DNA of 64,000 nt from Nocardioides yefusunii (GTDB lineage Bacteria > Actinomycetota > Actinomycetes > Propionibacteriales > Nocardioidaceae): assembly GCF_004014875.1 (NCBI RefSeq), contig NZ_CP034929.1, positions 806,001 to 870,000 of the forward strand. The letters run 5' to 3'. This document shows positions 8,237-16,146 of this stretch, piece by piece. The translations under genes were made by a program, and so were the position numbers. The stretch's first letter is position 1; every line of letters begins with the position of its first letter. Below the pieces are notes generated by a model. It made no database searches. It was not told the origin of the DNA and saw only the letters and a program-made list of their open reading frames with translations.

Positions 8237-9010
8237 GTGAACGACAACCCGCGTGAACACTTCCAGGGCCCTGTGCGCCTGCGCCGAGGCCAGGTCAACC
8301 ACGAGACCCACGACCAGAAGTTGCTGGACTCCCGCGGCCCCTCCGACTGGGTCCACACCGACCCGTGGCGTGTCATGCGCATCACCTCGGAGTTCGTCGA
8401 GGGCTTCGGTGCCCTGGCCGACCTCGGCCCGGCGATCAGCGTCTTCGGTTCGGCGCGCACGAAGGTCGACCACCCCTGGTACGCGATGGGTGAGCAGCTC
8501 GGTCGCGAGCTCGTCGAGGCCGGGTTCGCCGTCATGACCGGAGGTGGGCCCGGTGCCATGGAGGCGGCCAACAAGGGTGCGTCCCAGGCCGGGGGAGTGA
8601 GCGTCGGGCTGGGGATCGAACTGCCCTTCGAGGCCGGCCTCAACAGTTGGGTCGACAAGGGGATCAACTTCCGCTACTTCTTCGCCCGCAAGACGATGTT
8701 CGTCAAGTACACGCAGGGGTTCGTCGTGCTCCCGGGTGGCGTCGGGACCCTCGACGAACTCTTCGAAGCGGTCACGCTGGTCCAGACCGGCACCGTCACC
8801 TCGTTCCCGATCGTGTTGCTCGGCGTCGACTACTGGAGCGGACTCGTGGACTGGATCCGCGACCAGCTCCTGGGCAACGGCATGATCGGCGAGAAGGACC
8901 TTGACCTGATGGTCCTCACCGACGACGTGAGCGAGGCGGTCCGGATCATGGAGAAGGCACGTCACGAGAGCGCGACCAACCCGCCGCAGCGCCGAGGCCA
9001 GTGGGGCTGA
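8237..9010 (+). CDS. TIGR00730/LOG family Rossmann-fold protein
   Basis: A 257-residue protein with the LOG signature PGGVGTLDELFE and the nucleotide-binding stretch VMTGGGPGAMEAANKGA. Characterised members are cytokinin riboside 5'-monophosphate phosphoribohydrolases, formerly called lysine decarboxylases. Actinobacterial members next to dapE are usually of unknown physiological role. GTG start with GAGAGGA upstream. It follows dapE by 68 bp and is followed almost without gap by a DivIVA-domain gene, so the three may be co-transcribed. Confidence 0.9.
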   Translation: MNDNPREHFQGPVRLRRGQVNHETHDQKLLDSRGPSDWVHTDPWRVMRITSEFVEGFGALADLGPAISVFGSARTKVDHPWYAMGEQLGRELVEAGFAVMTGGGPGAMEAANKGASQAGGVSVGLGIELPFEAGLNSWVDKGINFRYFFARKTMFVKYTQGFVVLPGGVGTLDELFEAVTLVQTGTVTSFPIVLLGVDYWSGLVDWIRDQLLGNGMIGEKDLDLMVLTDDVSEAVRIMEKARHESATNPPQRRGQWG

Positions 9011-9012
9011 CG

Positions 9013-9261
9013 ATGGTGTGGTTCACGACCGTTGCCGTCGTCCTCGTCCTGGGAGCGGTGGGCGCGTTGGCCAGCGGGTACGGAACCCTCGCCGGTGCAG
9101 ACCAGGTGCCGGGGCAGATTCTCCCGCCGGGAGAGCTCACTGCTGCAGACCTGCGTGCAGCGAAGTTCAGCACCTCCCTGCGCGGCTACTGTCCGGCCGA
9201 GGTGGATGCCCTCCTGGAACGTGTCGCCACCCAACAGGAGCAGCGAACCGCGGCCGAGTGA
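9013..9261 (+). CDS. Small DivIVA-domain membrane protein
   Basis: An 82-residue protein with one N-terminal membrane segment (VWFTTVAVVLVLGAVGALASGYG) and a short DivIVA-like motif, AAKFSTSLRGYCPAEVDALL. In Wag31/DivIVA the equivalent motif precedes a coiled coil; here the protein stops almost at once. ATG 9013 begins two bases after the LOG stop; a GTG at 9001 would overlap that gene. It could anchor to sites of polar growth, but the function is unknown. Confidence 0.8.
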   Translation: MVWFTTVAVVLVLGAVGALASGYGTLAGADQVPGQILPPGELTAADLRAAKFSTSLRGYCPAEVDALLERVATQQEQRTAAE

Positions 9262-9353
9262 GGCCGCTCCACGCCACGAGGCCGCCGGGCTGAGTCCTGT
9301 CCACCGGCCAGCACGCATGGTGTGAACGGCTGGACTGGGGGCAGACTGCCCTC

Positions 9354-9755
9354 GTGTCGCCAGTCGTCGTGTGGATCCTCAGCGTGCTCGGAATCGTCGT
9401 CGTGGTGCTGACCCGGGTGCGCCTCGGGGCCAAGGACTCCCAGGGGCGCCGCCGCAGCAGTGGTCTGGTCCTCACCCTGCACACTCTCGCCGGGACCGTG
9501 GCGGTGCTGACCTGGTTCCCCTACCTGCTGGGCGCGACCTTGCTGATCGGGTTCGTCGGCCTGGTCGCATGGTGGATCACCGGTGTGGCCGGCCTCGGGC
9601 TGCTGATGCGGTGGATGCCGGCGCGCGGCAAGCACGCGAACACCGACGACGAGGACGACTGGGCCTCGGGCCCCGGCCTCTCGATCCTCGCCCACGTGGG
9701 TCTGGCACTGGGTGTGGTGGGTGTCACCTACGCCTACGCCACCGGCGCGGTCTGA
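9354..9755 (+). CDS. Hypothetical membrane protein
   Basis: A 133-residue protein with four likely membrane segments: residues about 4-20, 38-57, 58-80 and 111-130. An acidic cytosolic loop (NTDDEDDW) precedes the last. GTG start. No catalytic motif was recognised. It is monocistronic, 92 bp after the DivIVA-domain gene, and convergent with paaX. Confidence 0.75.
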   Translation: MSPVVVWILSVLGIVVVVLTRVRLGAKDSQGRRRSSGLVLTLHTLAGTVAVLTWFPYLLGATLLIGFVGLVAWWITGVAGLGLLMRWMPARGKHANTDDEDDWASGPGLSILAHVGLALGVVGVTYAYATGAV

Positions 9756-9777
9756 GACCGGCGCCGGCGGCGGGGAA

Positions 9778-9819
9778 CGTCAGTCCTCTACGAGGCTCGA
9801 CCGTCAGTCCTCTGCGAGG
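9778..9819. repeat. Imperfect 18-bp direct repeat over the 3' end of paaX
   Basis: The 18-base sequence beginning CGTCAGTCCTCT occurs at 9778-9795 and 9802-9819 with one difference (TACGAGG versus TGCGAGG). The second copy contains the paaX stop codon. It looks like a small local duplication of the gene end. Confidence 0.6.
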
Positions 9820-10589
9820 ACGCGATCCACGAAGGCCGTGGCGGCGGGGTTCAGGCGTTCGGCCTGCTCGTTGAAGTACACCGCGGCCGCGACGCCGGGC
9901 CAGTCGGCCGGCAACAGGTGCAGCGGCAGGCCCGGGTCGGAGAAGAGGAACTTGCGCCACTCGTGAGCCAGGTGGAAGCGCGCAGCGAAGGCTGCCTCCT
10001 CCGGGTCGGCGTGCGCCGCCAGGTGGTGGGCCACCTGGTCAGCGGCCTGGGCGTGCCAGGTGCGGTAGGAGCGTGCCAACGCGTCGAGGTCCCACGCCTT
10101 GAGGAAGGCGTCGGACGGCTCGACGTCCGCGGTGCGGACCGTGACGGCGGTGGTGGCGTTGCGCTCGAGGGTGTCGGCGAGTTCCGCGCGGGCGTACGGG
10201 CTCACCCAGGTGTTCTCCTGGAGCTGTGCGTAACCCAGGTAGGTGAGCTCGCGGGTCAGGCGGGCGCGTTCGGTGCGACCGGTGGGTGCCTGCGTGAGCA
10301 CGACGTGCCACGTGTTGTCCCACGTTGCGTTCGCAGGATGGTAGGCGCGCTCCAGGGCGTGCTGGAAGCGCTGCACGGCGCGATCGGTGGCGGAGTAGCC
10401 ACGACCTTGGGGGAGGCGGACCGGGGTGAGCCATCCCTGGCTGACCATCCGGCTGACGGCGGTACGGACGGCGGGGGCAGTGATCCCGACGGGTGCCAGA
10501 AGCCGGACGAGACCGGCGACGGTCGACTTGTGGTCACGGTCGGCCAAGAGGTCGCCGTAGACGTCGAAGACTGCGGAGCGGGCGTGCAT
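9804..10589 (-). CDS. PaaX family transcriptional repressor
   Basis: A 261-residue regulator of the PaaX family, which in phenylacetate-degrading bacteria represses paa genes and responds to phenylacetyl-CoA. The N-terminus ARSAVFDVYGDLL followed by VGITAPAVRTAVSRMVSQGW is the winged-helix part. The central and C-terminal parts (WHVVLTQAP, AHEWRKFLFSDPGLPLHLLP) match PaaX and PaaX_C domains. ATG 10589 is chosen; ATG 10598 is equally possible. No paa catabolic genes are in the window, so the effector and targets are unknown. Confidence 0.9.
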   Translation of the reverse strand: MHARSAVFDVYGDLLADRDHKSTVAGLVRLLAPVGITAPAVRTAVSRMVSQGWLTPVRLPQGRGYSATDRAVQRFQHALERAYHPANATWDNTWHVVLTQAPTGRTERARLTRELTYLGYAQLQENTWVSPYARAELADTLERNATTAVTVRTADVEPSDAFLKAWDLDALARSYRTWHAQAADQVAHHLAAHADPEEAAFAARFHLAHEWRKFLFSDPGLPLHLLPADWPGVAAAVYFNEQAERLNPAATAFVDRVLAED

Positions 10590-10599
10590 GGGTCTCATT

Positions 10600-10616
10600 C
10601 TGACTGTTGTCTGACA
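10600..10616. promoter_or_regulatory. Candidate PaaX operator
   Basis: Two CTGAC half-sites start 11 bp apart, at 10600 and 10611, and the second lies in the dyad TGTC-T-GACA (10608-10616). The site is directly upstream of the paaX start, where autoregulation would act. The assignment is positional only. Confidence 0.25.
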
Positions 10617-10750
10617 TTTAGGTGGGCACACTACAACACCTGTGTCGTGGGTCACTGTGCACGTAGTTGGGTCGAATGGGGGATAATGGACGCAACCGAA
10701 TTTCCAGGCGACCACCGGGTCGCCGCAGAACAGGAAGCAGAGGTGCGCTC

Positions 10751-10918
10751 ATGGCGGCCATGAAGCCGAGGACTGGCGACGGACCGCTGGAGGTCACCAA
10801 GGAGGGGCGCGGCATCGTGATGCGCGTGCCTCTCGAGGGGGGCGGCCGGCTCGTAGTCGAACTCAACGCCGAAGAGGCCACGTCTCTTCGGGAAGAACTC
10901 CAGGGTGTTGTTGGCTGA
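10751..10918 (+). CDS. DUF3117 family protein
   Basis: A 55-residue protein, AAMKPRTGDGPLEVTKEG then IVMRVPLEGGGRLVVEL, which is the conserved actinobacterial DUF3117 sequence. ATG 10751 is chosen because homology starts there. The reading frame is open for 28 further codons upstream. The stop is two bases before the leucyl aminopeptidase GTG, so the genes are co-transcribed. Function unknown. Confidence 0.93.
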   Translation: MAAMKPRTGDGPLEVTKEGRGIVMRVPLEGGGRLVVELNAEEATSLREELQGVVG

Positions 10919-10920
10919 TC

Positions 10921-12453
10921 GTGTCTGTTGACGAAGCGTCCATGCTCCCCGCCCAGGTCTCGCCGCCGCAGTTCGCACTGAGCGAGCTCGCGCCGCACGA
11001 GATCGGGCAGGTGGAATGCCTGGCCTTCACCGTGGCCCCGGACGGTGACACCGTCACCCCGGGGCCCGGGATGGACGCAGCCGGCGCAGCCTTCGGGCTC
11101 GACCTGCGCGCCCTCCTGGACTCGGCCAGGGCACAGGGCACCGTTGGGGCGGTCACCGTCCTTCCGGTCAGCCAGGGCGGCGTGCGCGTCGTCCTGGCCG
11201 TCGGCGTCGGTGAAGGCACCGACACCGACCTCCGTCGCGCGGCGGCCTCGCTGGCCCGCGCGACCAAGGGACGCCACAGCGTCGCCTATCTCCTTCCCGA
11301 CGGCGTCGGTGCCGCGGGTGTCACCGCCACCGTGGTCGGCGCGATGCTGGGCTCGTTCGAGTTCCGCTGGCGCCAGGCCGAGGCGGGCGACGAGCCCGTC
11401 GCGCGCATCGTCCTGTGTGGTCGTGACCCGCAGGCCGAGCAGGCCGTCGTCGACCGCGCCGTCGCGATCGGTGGTGCCGCCTGGCGGGCCCGCATGCTCG
11501 CCACGGTGCCGTCCAACGTGAAGAACCCCGGCTGGCTCGCATCCCAGGCCGTCGAGATGGCCGGTTCGGCCGGTCTCGACGTCGAGGTCTGGGACGAGCA
11601 GCGCCTGGCCGAAGAGGGGTGTGGAGGCATCCTCGGTGTCGGTCGTGCCTCGGTCAGCCCGCCGCGGATGGTCAAGCTGACCTACACCCCGGTGGGCGCC
11701 GACACCGCCGACGTCCCGCACGTCGTCCTGGTCGGCAAGTCGATCACCTTCGACTCCGGCGGCCTCAGCATCAAGCCGGGCGACAGCATGCTCCACATGA
11801 AGCGTGACATGACCGGTGGCGCCGTGGTGCTCTCCGCGATGGCCGCCCTCGCCGACGTCGGCTGCCCGGTCCGCGTGACCGGTCTGCTCGCCGCCGCCGA
11901 GAACGTCATCAGCGGCAACGCGCTGCGTCCCGGTGACGTCCTGGTCCACCCCAACGGCCGCACCACCGAGGTCACCAACACCGACGCCGAGGGGCGTCTG
12001 GTGATGGCCGACGCGATGGCCTACGCCGTGGACCAGCTCGCCCCCGACGTGCTCGTCGACGTCGCCACGCTGACCGGTGCGATGAAGGTGGCCCTGGGCC
12101 AGCACACCGGTGGCTTCTTCGCCAACGACGAGACCCTCGCGTCCCGGATCGACGCCGCGGGCGCCGCATCGGGCGAGAGGGTCTGGCGGATGCCGTTGTG
12201 GGACGACTACGAGGACAAGATCTCCTCCAAGATCGCCGACTCCGTCAACTCGGGCCCCGGGCCCGGTGCGATCACCGCGGCGCTCTACCTGCAGCACTTC
12301 GCGGGGGACGTCCCGTGGGCTCACCTCGACGTGGCATCGGTCGGCGACGCGCCGGCGGAGCGCTTCGAGTGGACCACTGGTCCTACCGGATTCGGAGCAC
12401 GTCTGCTGCTCGAGTGGCTCTCCACCGACGAGCCGCTCGCCGGCATCGTCTGA
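10921..12453 (+). CDS. pepA: Leucyl aminopeptidase, M17 family
   Basis: A cytosolic di-metal exopeptidase of 510 residues that removes N-terminal residues from peptides. The N-terminal macrodomain-like half is followed by the catalytic half with VGKSITFDSGGLSIKPGD (the Lys and Asp ligands), MKRDMTGGAV, and the family signature NTDAEGRLV. The usual VGKG is VGKS here, a minor change next to the active Lys. GTG start. Length is normal for PepA. It is translationally close to the DUF3117 gene upstream. Confidence 0.95.
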   Translation: MSVDEASMLPAQVSPPQFALSELAPHEIGQVECLAFTVAPDGDTVTPGPGMDAAGAAFGLDLRALLDSARAQGTVGAVTVLPVSQGGVRVVLAVGVGEGTDTDLRRAAASLARATKGRHSVAYLLPDGVGAAGVTATVVGAMLGSFEFRWRQAEAGDEPVARIVLCGRDPQAEQAVVDRAVAIGGAAWRARMLATVPSNVKNPGWLASQAVEMAGSAGLDVEVWDEQRLAEEGCGGILGVGRASVSPPRMVKLTYTPVGADTADVPHVVLVGKSITFDSGGLSIKPGDSMLHMKRDMTGGAVVLSAMAALADVGCPVRVTGLLAAAENVISGNALRPGDVLVHPNGRTTEVTNTDAEGRLVMADAMAYAVDQLAPDVLVDVATLTGAMKVALGQHTGGFFANDETLASRIDAAGAASGERVWRMPLWDDYEDKISSKIADSVNSGPGPGAITAALYLQHFAGDVPWAHLDVASVGDAPAERFEWTTGPTGFGARLLLEWLSTDEPLAGIV

Positions 12454-12494
12454 GCCAGTCCCGACACCATCCCTGCCATCACAGAGGAGTACCC

Positions 12495-12833
12495 GTGAGG
12501 GGTCTCAGCGTGCGGTGGTCCCTGACCGGGGCCGGCGCCGACACCGCGGACGCACTGCGCGACTACGTCGCGGAGGCGTCCCACGCCAAGTTCACCGGCA
12601 TGCAGGGTCTGCGCTTCAAGACCTGGCGCATGCGTGAGGGCGAGTGGTTCGAGGGCACCTACGTGTTCGCGACCGCCGAGGCCCGTGCCTCCTTCCAGGA
12701 GACGTTCACCGCAGCCGCGGCGACCGCTCCGGTGTCGGAGATGACGGGTGGAGCTCCTGAATTCATCGAAGAGTTCGAGGTCGTCGCGATCGCCGAGGGC
12801 TGGGACGGATTCGAGTCCAGCGCTCGCGGCTGA
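12495..12833 (+). CDS. YdhR-like alpha/beta-barrel protein
   Basis: A 112-residue protein starting at GTG 12495, with GAGGAG upstream. Features include LSVRWSLTGAGADTADALRDY, then GLRFKTWRMREGEWFEGTYVF and VVAIAEGWDGF, resembling the YdhR/ferredoxin-like dimeric barrel group sometimes called putative monooxygenases. No cofactor motif is visible. It follows pepA by 41 bp and ends before a strong terminator. Confidence 0.7.
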   Translation: MRGLSVRWSLTGAGADTADALRDYVAEASHAKFTGMQGLRFKTWRMREGEWFEGTYVFATAEARASFQETFTAAAATAPVSEMTGGAPEFIEEFEVVAIAEGWDGFESSARG

Positions 12834-12851
12834 CGCCACCGCGACGCACCG

Positions 12852-12895
12852 CGCACGAAGGGCCCCGCTCTGCCGAGAACGGGGCCCTTCGTGCG
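12852..12895. terminator. Bidirectional terminator hairpin
   Basis: The arms CGCACGAAGGGCCCCG (12852-12867) and their exact complement at 12880-12895 flank a 12-base loop. It lies between convergent genes ending at 12833 and 12915. The ACGAAGG/CCTTCGT stem recurs at other terminators in this window. Confidence 0.85.
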
Positions 12896-12914
12896 TTGCG
12901 GTACGGGGTGAGGA

Positions 12915-13661
12915 TCAGGCCTCGCCGGCCCACTCCTTCTTGGCGACCAGCAGGCCGTCGCCGACCGGAAGCATGACCGGGACGAGGTCGTCGTTCTCGG
13001 CGACCAGACGGACCAGCTCGCGCACCGCCATCGTCTCGCCGTCACGCTGGGCCGGGTCGGCGACGCGATCGCCGAGCAGGGAGTCGGTGAAGGCCACGAC
13101 GCCGCCGGGTCGCAGCAGGCGCAGGGCTTCGGAGAGGTAGGCGGAGTTCTCGCGCTTGTCACCGTCGACGAAGACGAGGTCGTAGTGTCCGTCGGTGAGG
13201 CGGGGGAGGACGTCGAGCGCGGCGCCGGAGATGGTGCGGGCACGCTGGGCGGGGACGCCGGCCTCGCGGAAGGTCTGCTTGGCCAGACGCTGGTGCTCGG
13301 CCTCGATGTCGACGGTGGTCAGGACGCCGTCCTGGCGCATGCCGCGTAGGATCCAGAGCCCGGAGACGCCGGTGCCGGTACCGATCTCGACCGCGGTGCG
13401 GGCGTCCAGGATGGCTGCAAGGAACCGCAGCGTTGCGCCGGTGCCGTTGCTGACCGCGGAGACTCCCACCTCGTCGGCGCGTGCCCGGGCGGCCAGGAGC
13501 ACCTCGTCCTCGGTGACGAACTCTTCGGAGTACTTCCAGCTCGCGTCAGCGATCGGGGTGGTGATGGGGACCTCCTGGGGCCGACCCGCGGGTGGGCGGG
13601 TGTTGGGGCAGGCGTGGGCGTCGATTGACGACGTGTCGACTCTATCGCGTAGCACGAACAC
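12915..13661 (-). CDS. O-methyltransferase, class I SAM-dependent
   Basis: A SAM-dependent O-methyltransferase of the catechol/caffeoyl-CoA type. Motif I is AVEIGTGTGVSGLW, motif II the acidic TVDIEAEHQ, then DLVFVDGDKRE, which contains the metal-binding Asp. Homology begins around SWKYSEEFVTEDEV. GTG 13661 has GGAG upstream and gives 248 residues with about 32 extra N-terminal residues. A stronger AGGAGG lies just 5 bp before an ATC codon at 13565-13563, close to where homology begins. It is divergent from sigE, the usual actinobacterial arrangement. Confidence 0.88.
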   Translation of the reverse strand: MFVLRDRVDTSSIDAHACPNTRPPAGRPQEVPITTPIADASWKYSEEFVTEDEVLLAARARADEVGVSAVSNGTGATLRFLAAILDARTAVEIGTGTGVSGLWILRGMRQDGVLTTVDIEAEHQRLAKQTFREAGVPAQRARTISGAALDVLPRLTDGHYDLVFVDGDKRENSAYLSEALRLLRPGGVVAFTDSLLGDRVADPAQRDGETMAVRELVRLVAENDDLVPVMLPVGDGLLVAKKEWAGEA

Positions 13662-13851
13662 CGGGGCGCTCCACGGGTGAGGGAGCCGGGAACTCGTGCG
13701 ACCTGCCGCACGTTGGTCCAGTCGTGCAGGAGAAGTTGTGCCTGCTCACAGACTTTTCTCAGCCAAGGTGCCTAGCCTCGTTCCAGACAGGAGAAGACGC
13801 ATGTTCGGACGACCGTCCCGTGCACGTCCCTCGTCGCTCGAGGAGGAGCAG

Positions 13852-14457
13852 ATGGACCTCACCCACCCGGACACGTCCCCGCAGGAGGGCGTTCCGACCT
13901 GGGAAGAGGTCGTGACGCGCCACTCCGACCGCGTGTTCCGCCTCGCCTACCGCCTCACCGGCGACCGCCACGACGCCGAGGACCTGACCCAGGAGGTCTT
14001 CGTCCGCGTTTTCCGTTCCCTGGACTCCTACACCCCGGGAACCTTCGAGGGCTGGCTGCACCGCATCACCACCAACCTCTTCCTCGACCAGGCCCGCCGC
14101 AAGCAGCGGATCCGGTTCGATGCCCTCTCCGACGAGCGGGCCAGCCGGTTGTCGTCGAGCTCTCCGACGCCGGAGGCGGCCTTCGCCGAGCAGCGTTTCG
14201 ACGCCGACGTCGAGACCGCGCTGGCCACCCTCCCGCCAGACTTCCGCGCTGCCGTCGTCCTCTGCGACGTGGAGGGACTCTCCTACGAGGAGGTCGCGGA
14301 GATCCTCGGCGCCAAGCTCGGCACCGTCAGGTCCCGGATCCACCGTGGTCGCGCGATGCTGCGCGCCGCGCTGGCTCACCGCGCACCGGCGTCGGGACGC
14401 GAGCGGTACGCGGGTCCCTCGACCGAGTCGATCGCGGTCCTGGGCGGTCAGCGATGA
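13852..14457 (+). CDS. sigE: RNA polymerase ECF sigma factor, SigE type
   Basis: A 201-residue extracytoplasmic-function sigma factor. Region 2 reads [30 protein letters not shown] (split by the usual DLTQEVF core) and region 4 contains [28 protein letters not shown] 13852 is chosen for the AGGAGGAG just upstream; ATG 13801 would add 17 residues and is a real alternative because SigE proteins can have longer N-termini. Its stop overlaps the anti-sigma start by four bases. The divergent O-methyltransferase is a conserved neighbour of sigE in actinobacteria. Confidence 0.92.
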   Translation: MDLTHPDTSPQEGVPTWEEVVTRHSDRVFRLAYRLTGDRHDAEDLTQEVFVRVFRSLDSYTPGTFEGWLHRITTNLFLDQARRKQRIRFDALSDERASRLSSSSPTPEAAFAEQRFDADVETALATLPPDFRAAVVLCDVEGLSYEEVAEILGAKLGTVRSRIHRGRAMLRAALAHRAPASGRERYAGPSTESIAVLGGQR

Positions 14458-15026
14458 TCGGCCACCTCGGTGCCAAGGTCACGGTCCTTCTCGACGGCCG
14501 GATGTCGTCGTCGGAGGAGGAGCGAGCCTGGGACCACGTCCACGGCTGCCACGGCTGCCGGGACGCCGTCGAACGTGAGGGATGGGTGAAGACCCACCTC
14601 AACCAGTGGGGCCAGGCGGCCCCCGTGTCCACCTCGGACGGGCTGCGGGCGGCGCTGCTGGCCGCCCCGTTCCCCTACGTGGTGCAGGGGACCGTGCGGG
14701 GACAGGGCGTCGTCGAGTCCGGTCACGGTGCGCGCAGCTCCGCCACGCACGCCGCAGGCCGCACACGTCACGTCGTGGCGTTGGGCGGTTCCGCGCTGGG
14801 CGTCGCGGTCATGGGACTGGTGGCGCTCGGCGCAGCGCCTGCGAACACCCCGTTCCAAGAACGACGCACCGTCACCAGCATCGTGCCGATCGCGGTGACA
14901 CCCTCGGTCACGCCTGCTCCGGGAGCGGCGACGTCGACGCTTCACGTTCAGCCCCTGCCCGGGTCGACCCGGGCGACGGGCGTGCCCGCGAGCGCGGTGC
15001 GCTCCACCGGGGCCCTGATTCCCTGA
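14454..15026 (+). CDS. Zinc-finger anti-sigma factor (RseA-like)
   Basis: A 190-residue membrane protein predicted to hold SigE inactive until envelope stress. The cytosolic N-terminus carries the anti-sigma zinc motif H28-x3-C32-x2-C35. One membrane helix follows at about residues 107-127 ([20 protein letters not shown]), then a Pro/Thr/Ser-rich external tail. It overlaps sigE by ATGA. The htrA and tatB genes that often follow in mycobacteria are not here. Confidence 0.88.
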   Translation: MIGHLGAKVTVLLDGRMSSSEEERAWDHVHGCHGCRDAVEREGWVKTHLNQWGQAAPVSTSDGLRAALLAAPFPYVVQGTVRGQGVVESGHGARSSATHAAGRTRHVVALGGSALGVAVMGLVALGAAPANTPFQERRTVTSIVPIAVTPSVTPAPGAATSTLHVQPLPGSTRATGVPASAVRSTGALIP

Positions 15027-15034
15027 CGGGCGCG

Positions 15035-15059
15035 TGCGGCGAGGGTCAGACGCGCCGCA
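15035..15059. terminator. Possible terminator between convergent genes
   Basis: TGCGGCG (15035-15041) pairs with CGCCGCA (15053-15059) around an 11-base loop, in the 36-bp gap between the anti-sigma gene and the leftward HTH gene. There is no T-run. Confidence 0.4.
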
Positions 15060-15062
15060 GGG

Positions 15063-15311
15063 TCATTCGGTGACGCTTGCCTTCGACTCACCCTCGACGA
15101 ACGGGTGATCCTCCACGAAGGCCTTGGTCTCGGCGTACATCTGCTCGATGAACGTCTCCAGTTGCTGGGCCTCCACCCGCCACTGGCCACGTCCGCCGAT
15201 CTTGATCGCAGGGAGGTCGCCTCGGCGGACCAGGGCATACACCTGCGCGCTGGAGGTGTTGAGCACCTCTGCCACGTCGGCGAGGGTGAGGAAGCGTGGG
15301 GTCGCGGCCAT
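15063..15311 (-). CDS. Helix-turn-helix (excisionase/MerR-type) DNA-binding protein
   Basis: An 82-residue protein with the HTH_17 pattern FLTLADVAEVLNTSSAQVYAL then RRGDLPAIKIGGRGQWRV, which is helix-turn-helix plus wing. An acidic C-terminal helix follows. ATG 15311 is the only sensible start, with GGAGG only one base away, unusually close. In other actinobacteria a gene like this often sits beside SAF/CpaB genes, as here, where it is divergent from the first Tad gene and may regulate it. It is not associated with phage genes. Confidence 0.85.
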   Translation of the reverse strand: MAATPRFLTLADVAEVLNTSSAQVYALVRRGDLPAIKIGGRGQWRVEAQQLETFIEQMYAETKAFVEDHPFVEGESKASVTE

Positions 15312-15396
15312 TCCTCCATGGTGCCACTGAAACGCGGCTGGGTTAAGGGCAACTGCGTCAGCCTGTGGAAGAGCCCCGTTCTGTACGGGTGCAGAC

Positions 15397-16146
15397 GTGA
15401 GCAGCAGTCTGCACCTGTCAGGGTCCGCAGGGAGCCGGCTTCGCACTGTGGACAGTGCCGACGGTGTCCCGCGCGGTGCCGCCATCATGGCGGCCGTGGT
15501 GGGAACTCTGGAACAGGTCGAGATGCCTCGGGCCGCCGTGGCCAAACGGGCAGGATGGCGCGACCCACGGTTGTGGGTCGGGGTGACGCTGGTGGCGGTG
15601 TCGGTGGTCCTGGGGGCTCAGGTGGTGGGATCCGCCGACGACTCGGTCGCAGTCTGGGCCGCAGGCAAGGACATTGCCCGCGGCGACCGTCTCTCCCCAG
15701 CAGCACTGGTCCAGACCCGGGTGCGGTTCACCTCCGACGGCGACCGCGACCGGTACCTGGTGGTCGCTGACGGAAGTCCCGGTGACGTCCGTCTGACCCG
15801 CTCGGTCGGCGTCGGCGAGCTCGTGCCGCGGGCCGCGCTCGGCCAGACCCCTGACGACGTCGTCCAGGTCTCGGTGTCGTTGCCGACGGTGCACGTGCCG
15901 CCCGGCGTCGTGGCGGGCTCTGTCGTCGACGTGTGGGTCTCGCCCCGCAACCCCTCCGACACCAAGCCCGCGGCCGAGCTGCTGAGGGAGGTGACGGTGC
16001 TCTCCACCGACGCCGGCGGCCAGGAGCTGGTCGGGGCCAGCAACGAACGTCAGGTGGTGCTGCAGGTGCCGGACCGGGCCGAGGACGTGGCCCGGGTGGT
16101 CGCAGCCAGCGGCGCCGACGAGCTGGTGCTGGTGGGGCGCGGATGA
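15397..16146 (+). CDS. SAF-domain protein, CpaB/RcpC-like pilus assembly factor
   Basis: A membrane-anchored protein of up to 249 residues. A transmembrane helix (WVGVTLVAVSVVLGAQVVG) is followed by a SAF domain (VAVWAAGKDIARGDRLSPAALV, split by its core GDRLS), as in CpaB of Flp/Tad pilus systems. GTG 15397 gives the longest form; ATG 15487 and ATG 15523 are alternatives and none has a good ribosome site. Its stop overlaps the next gene's ATG. It probably acts at the membrane in pilus assembly. Confidence 0.82.
   Translation: MSSSLHLSGSAGSRLRTVDSADGVPRGAAIMAAVVGTLEQVEMPRAAVAKRAGWRDPRLWVGVTLVAVSVVLGAQVVGSADDSVAVWAAGKDIARGDRLSPAALVQTRVRFTSDGDRDRYLVVADGSPGDVRLTRSVGVGELVPRAALGQTPDDVVQVSVSLPTVHVPPGVVAGSVVDVWVSPRNPSDTKPAAELLREVTVLSTDAGGQELVGASNERQVVLQVPDRAEDVARVVAASGADELVLVGRG

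Noticed and set aside
15063..15311. HTH protein as a phage or plasmid excisionase
   Set aside because: It has the excisionase-type fold, but there is no integrase or att-like repeat nearby and the context is a Tad locus.
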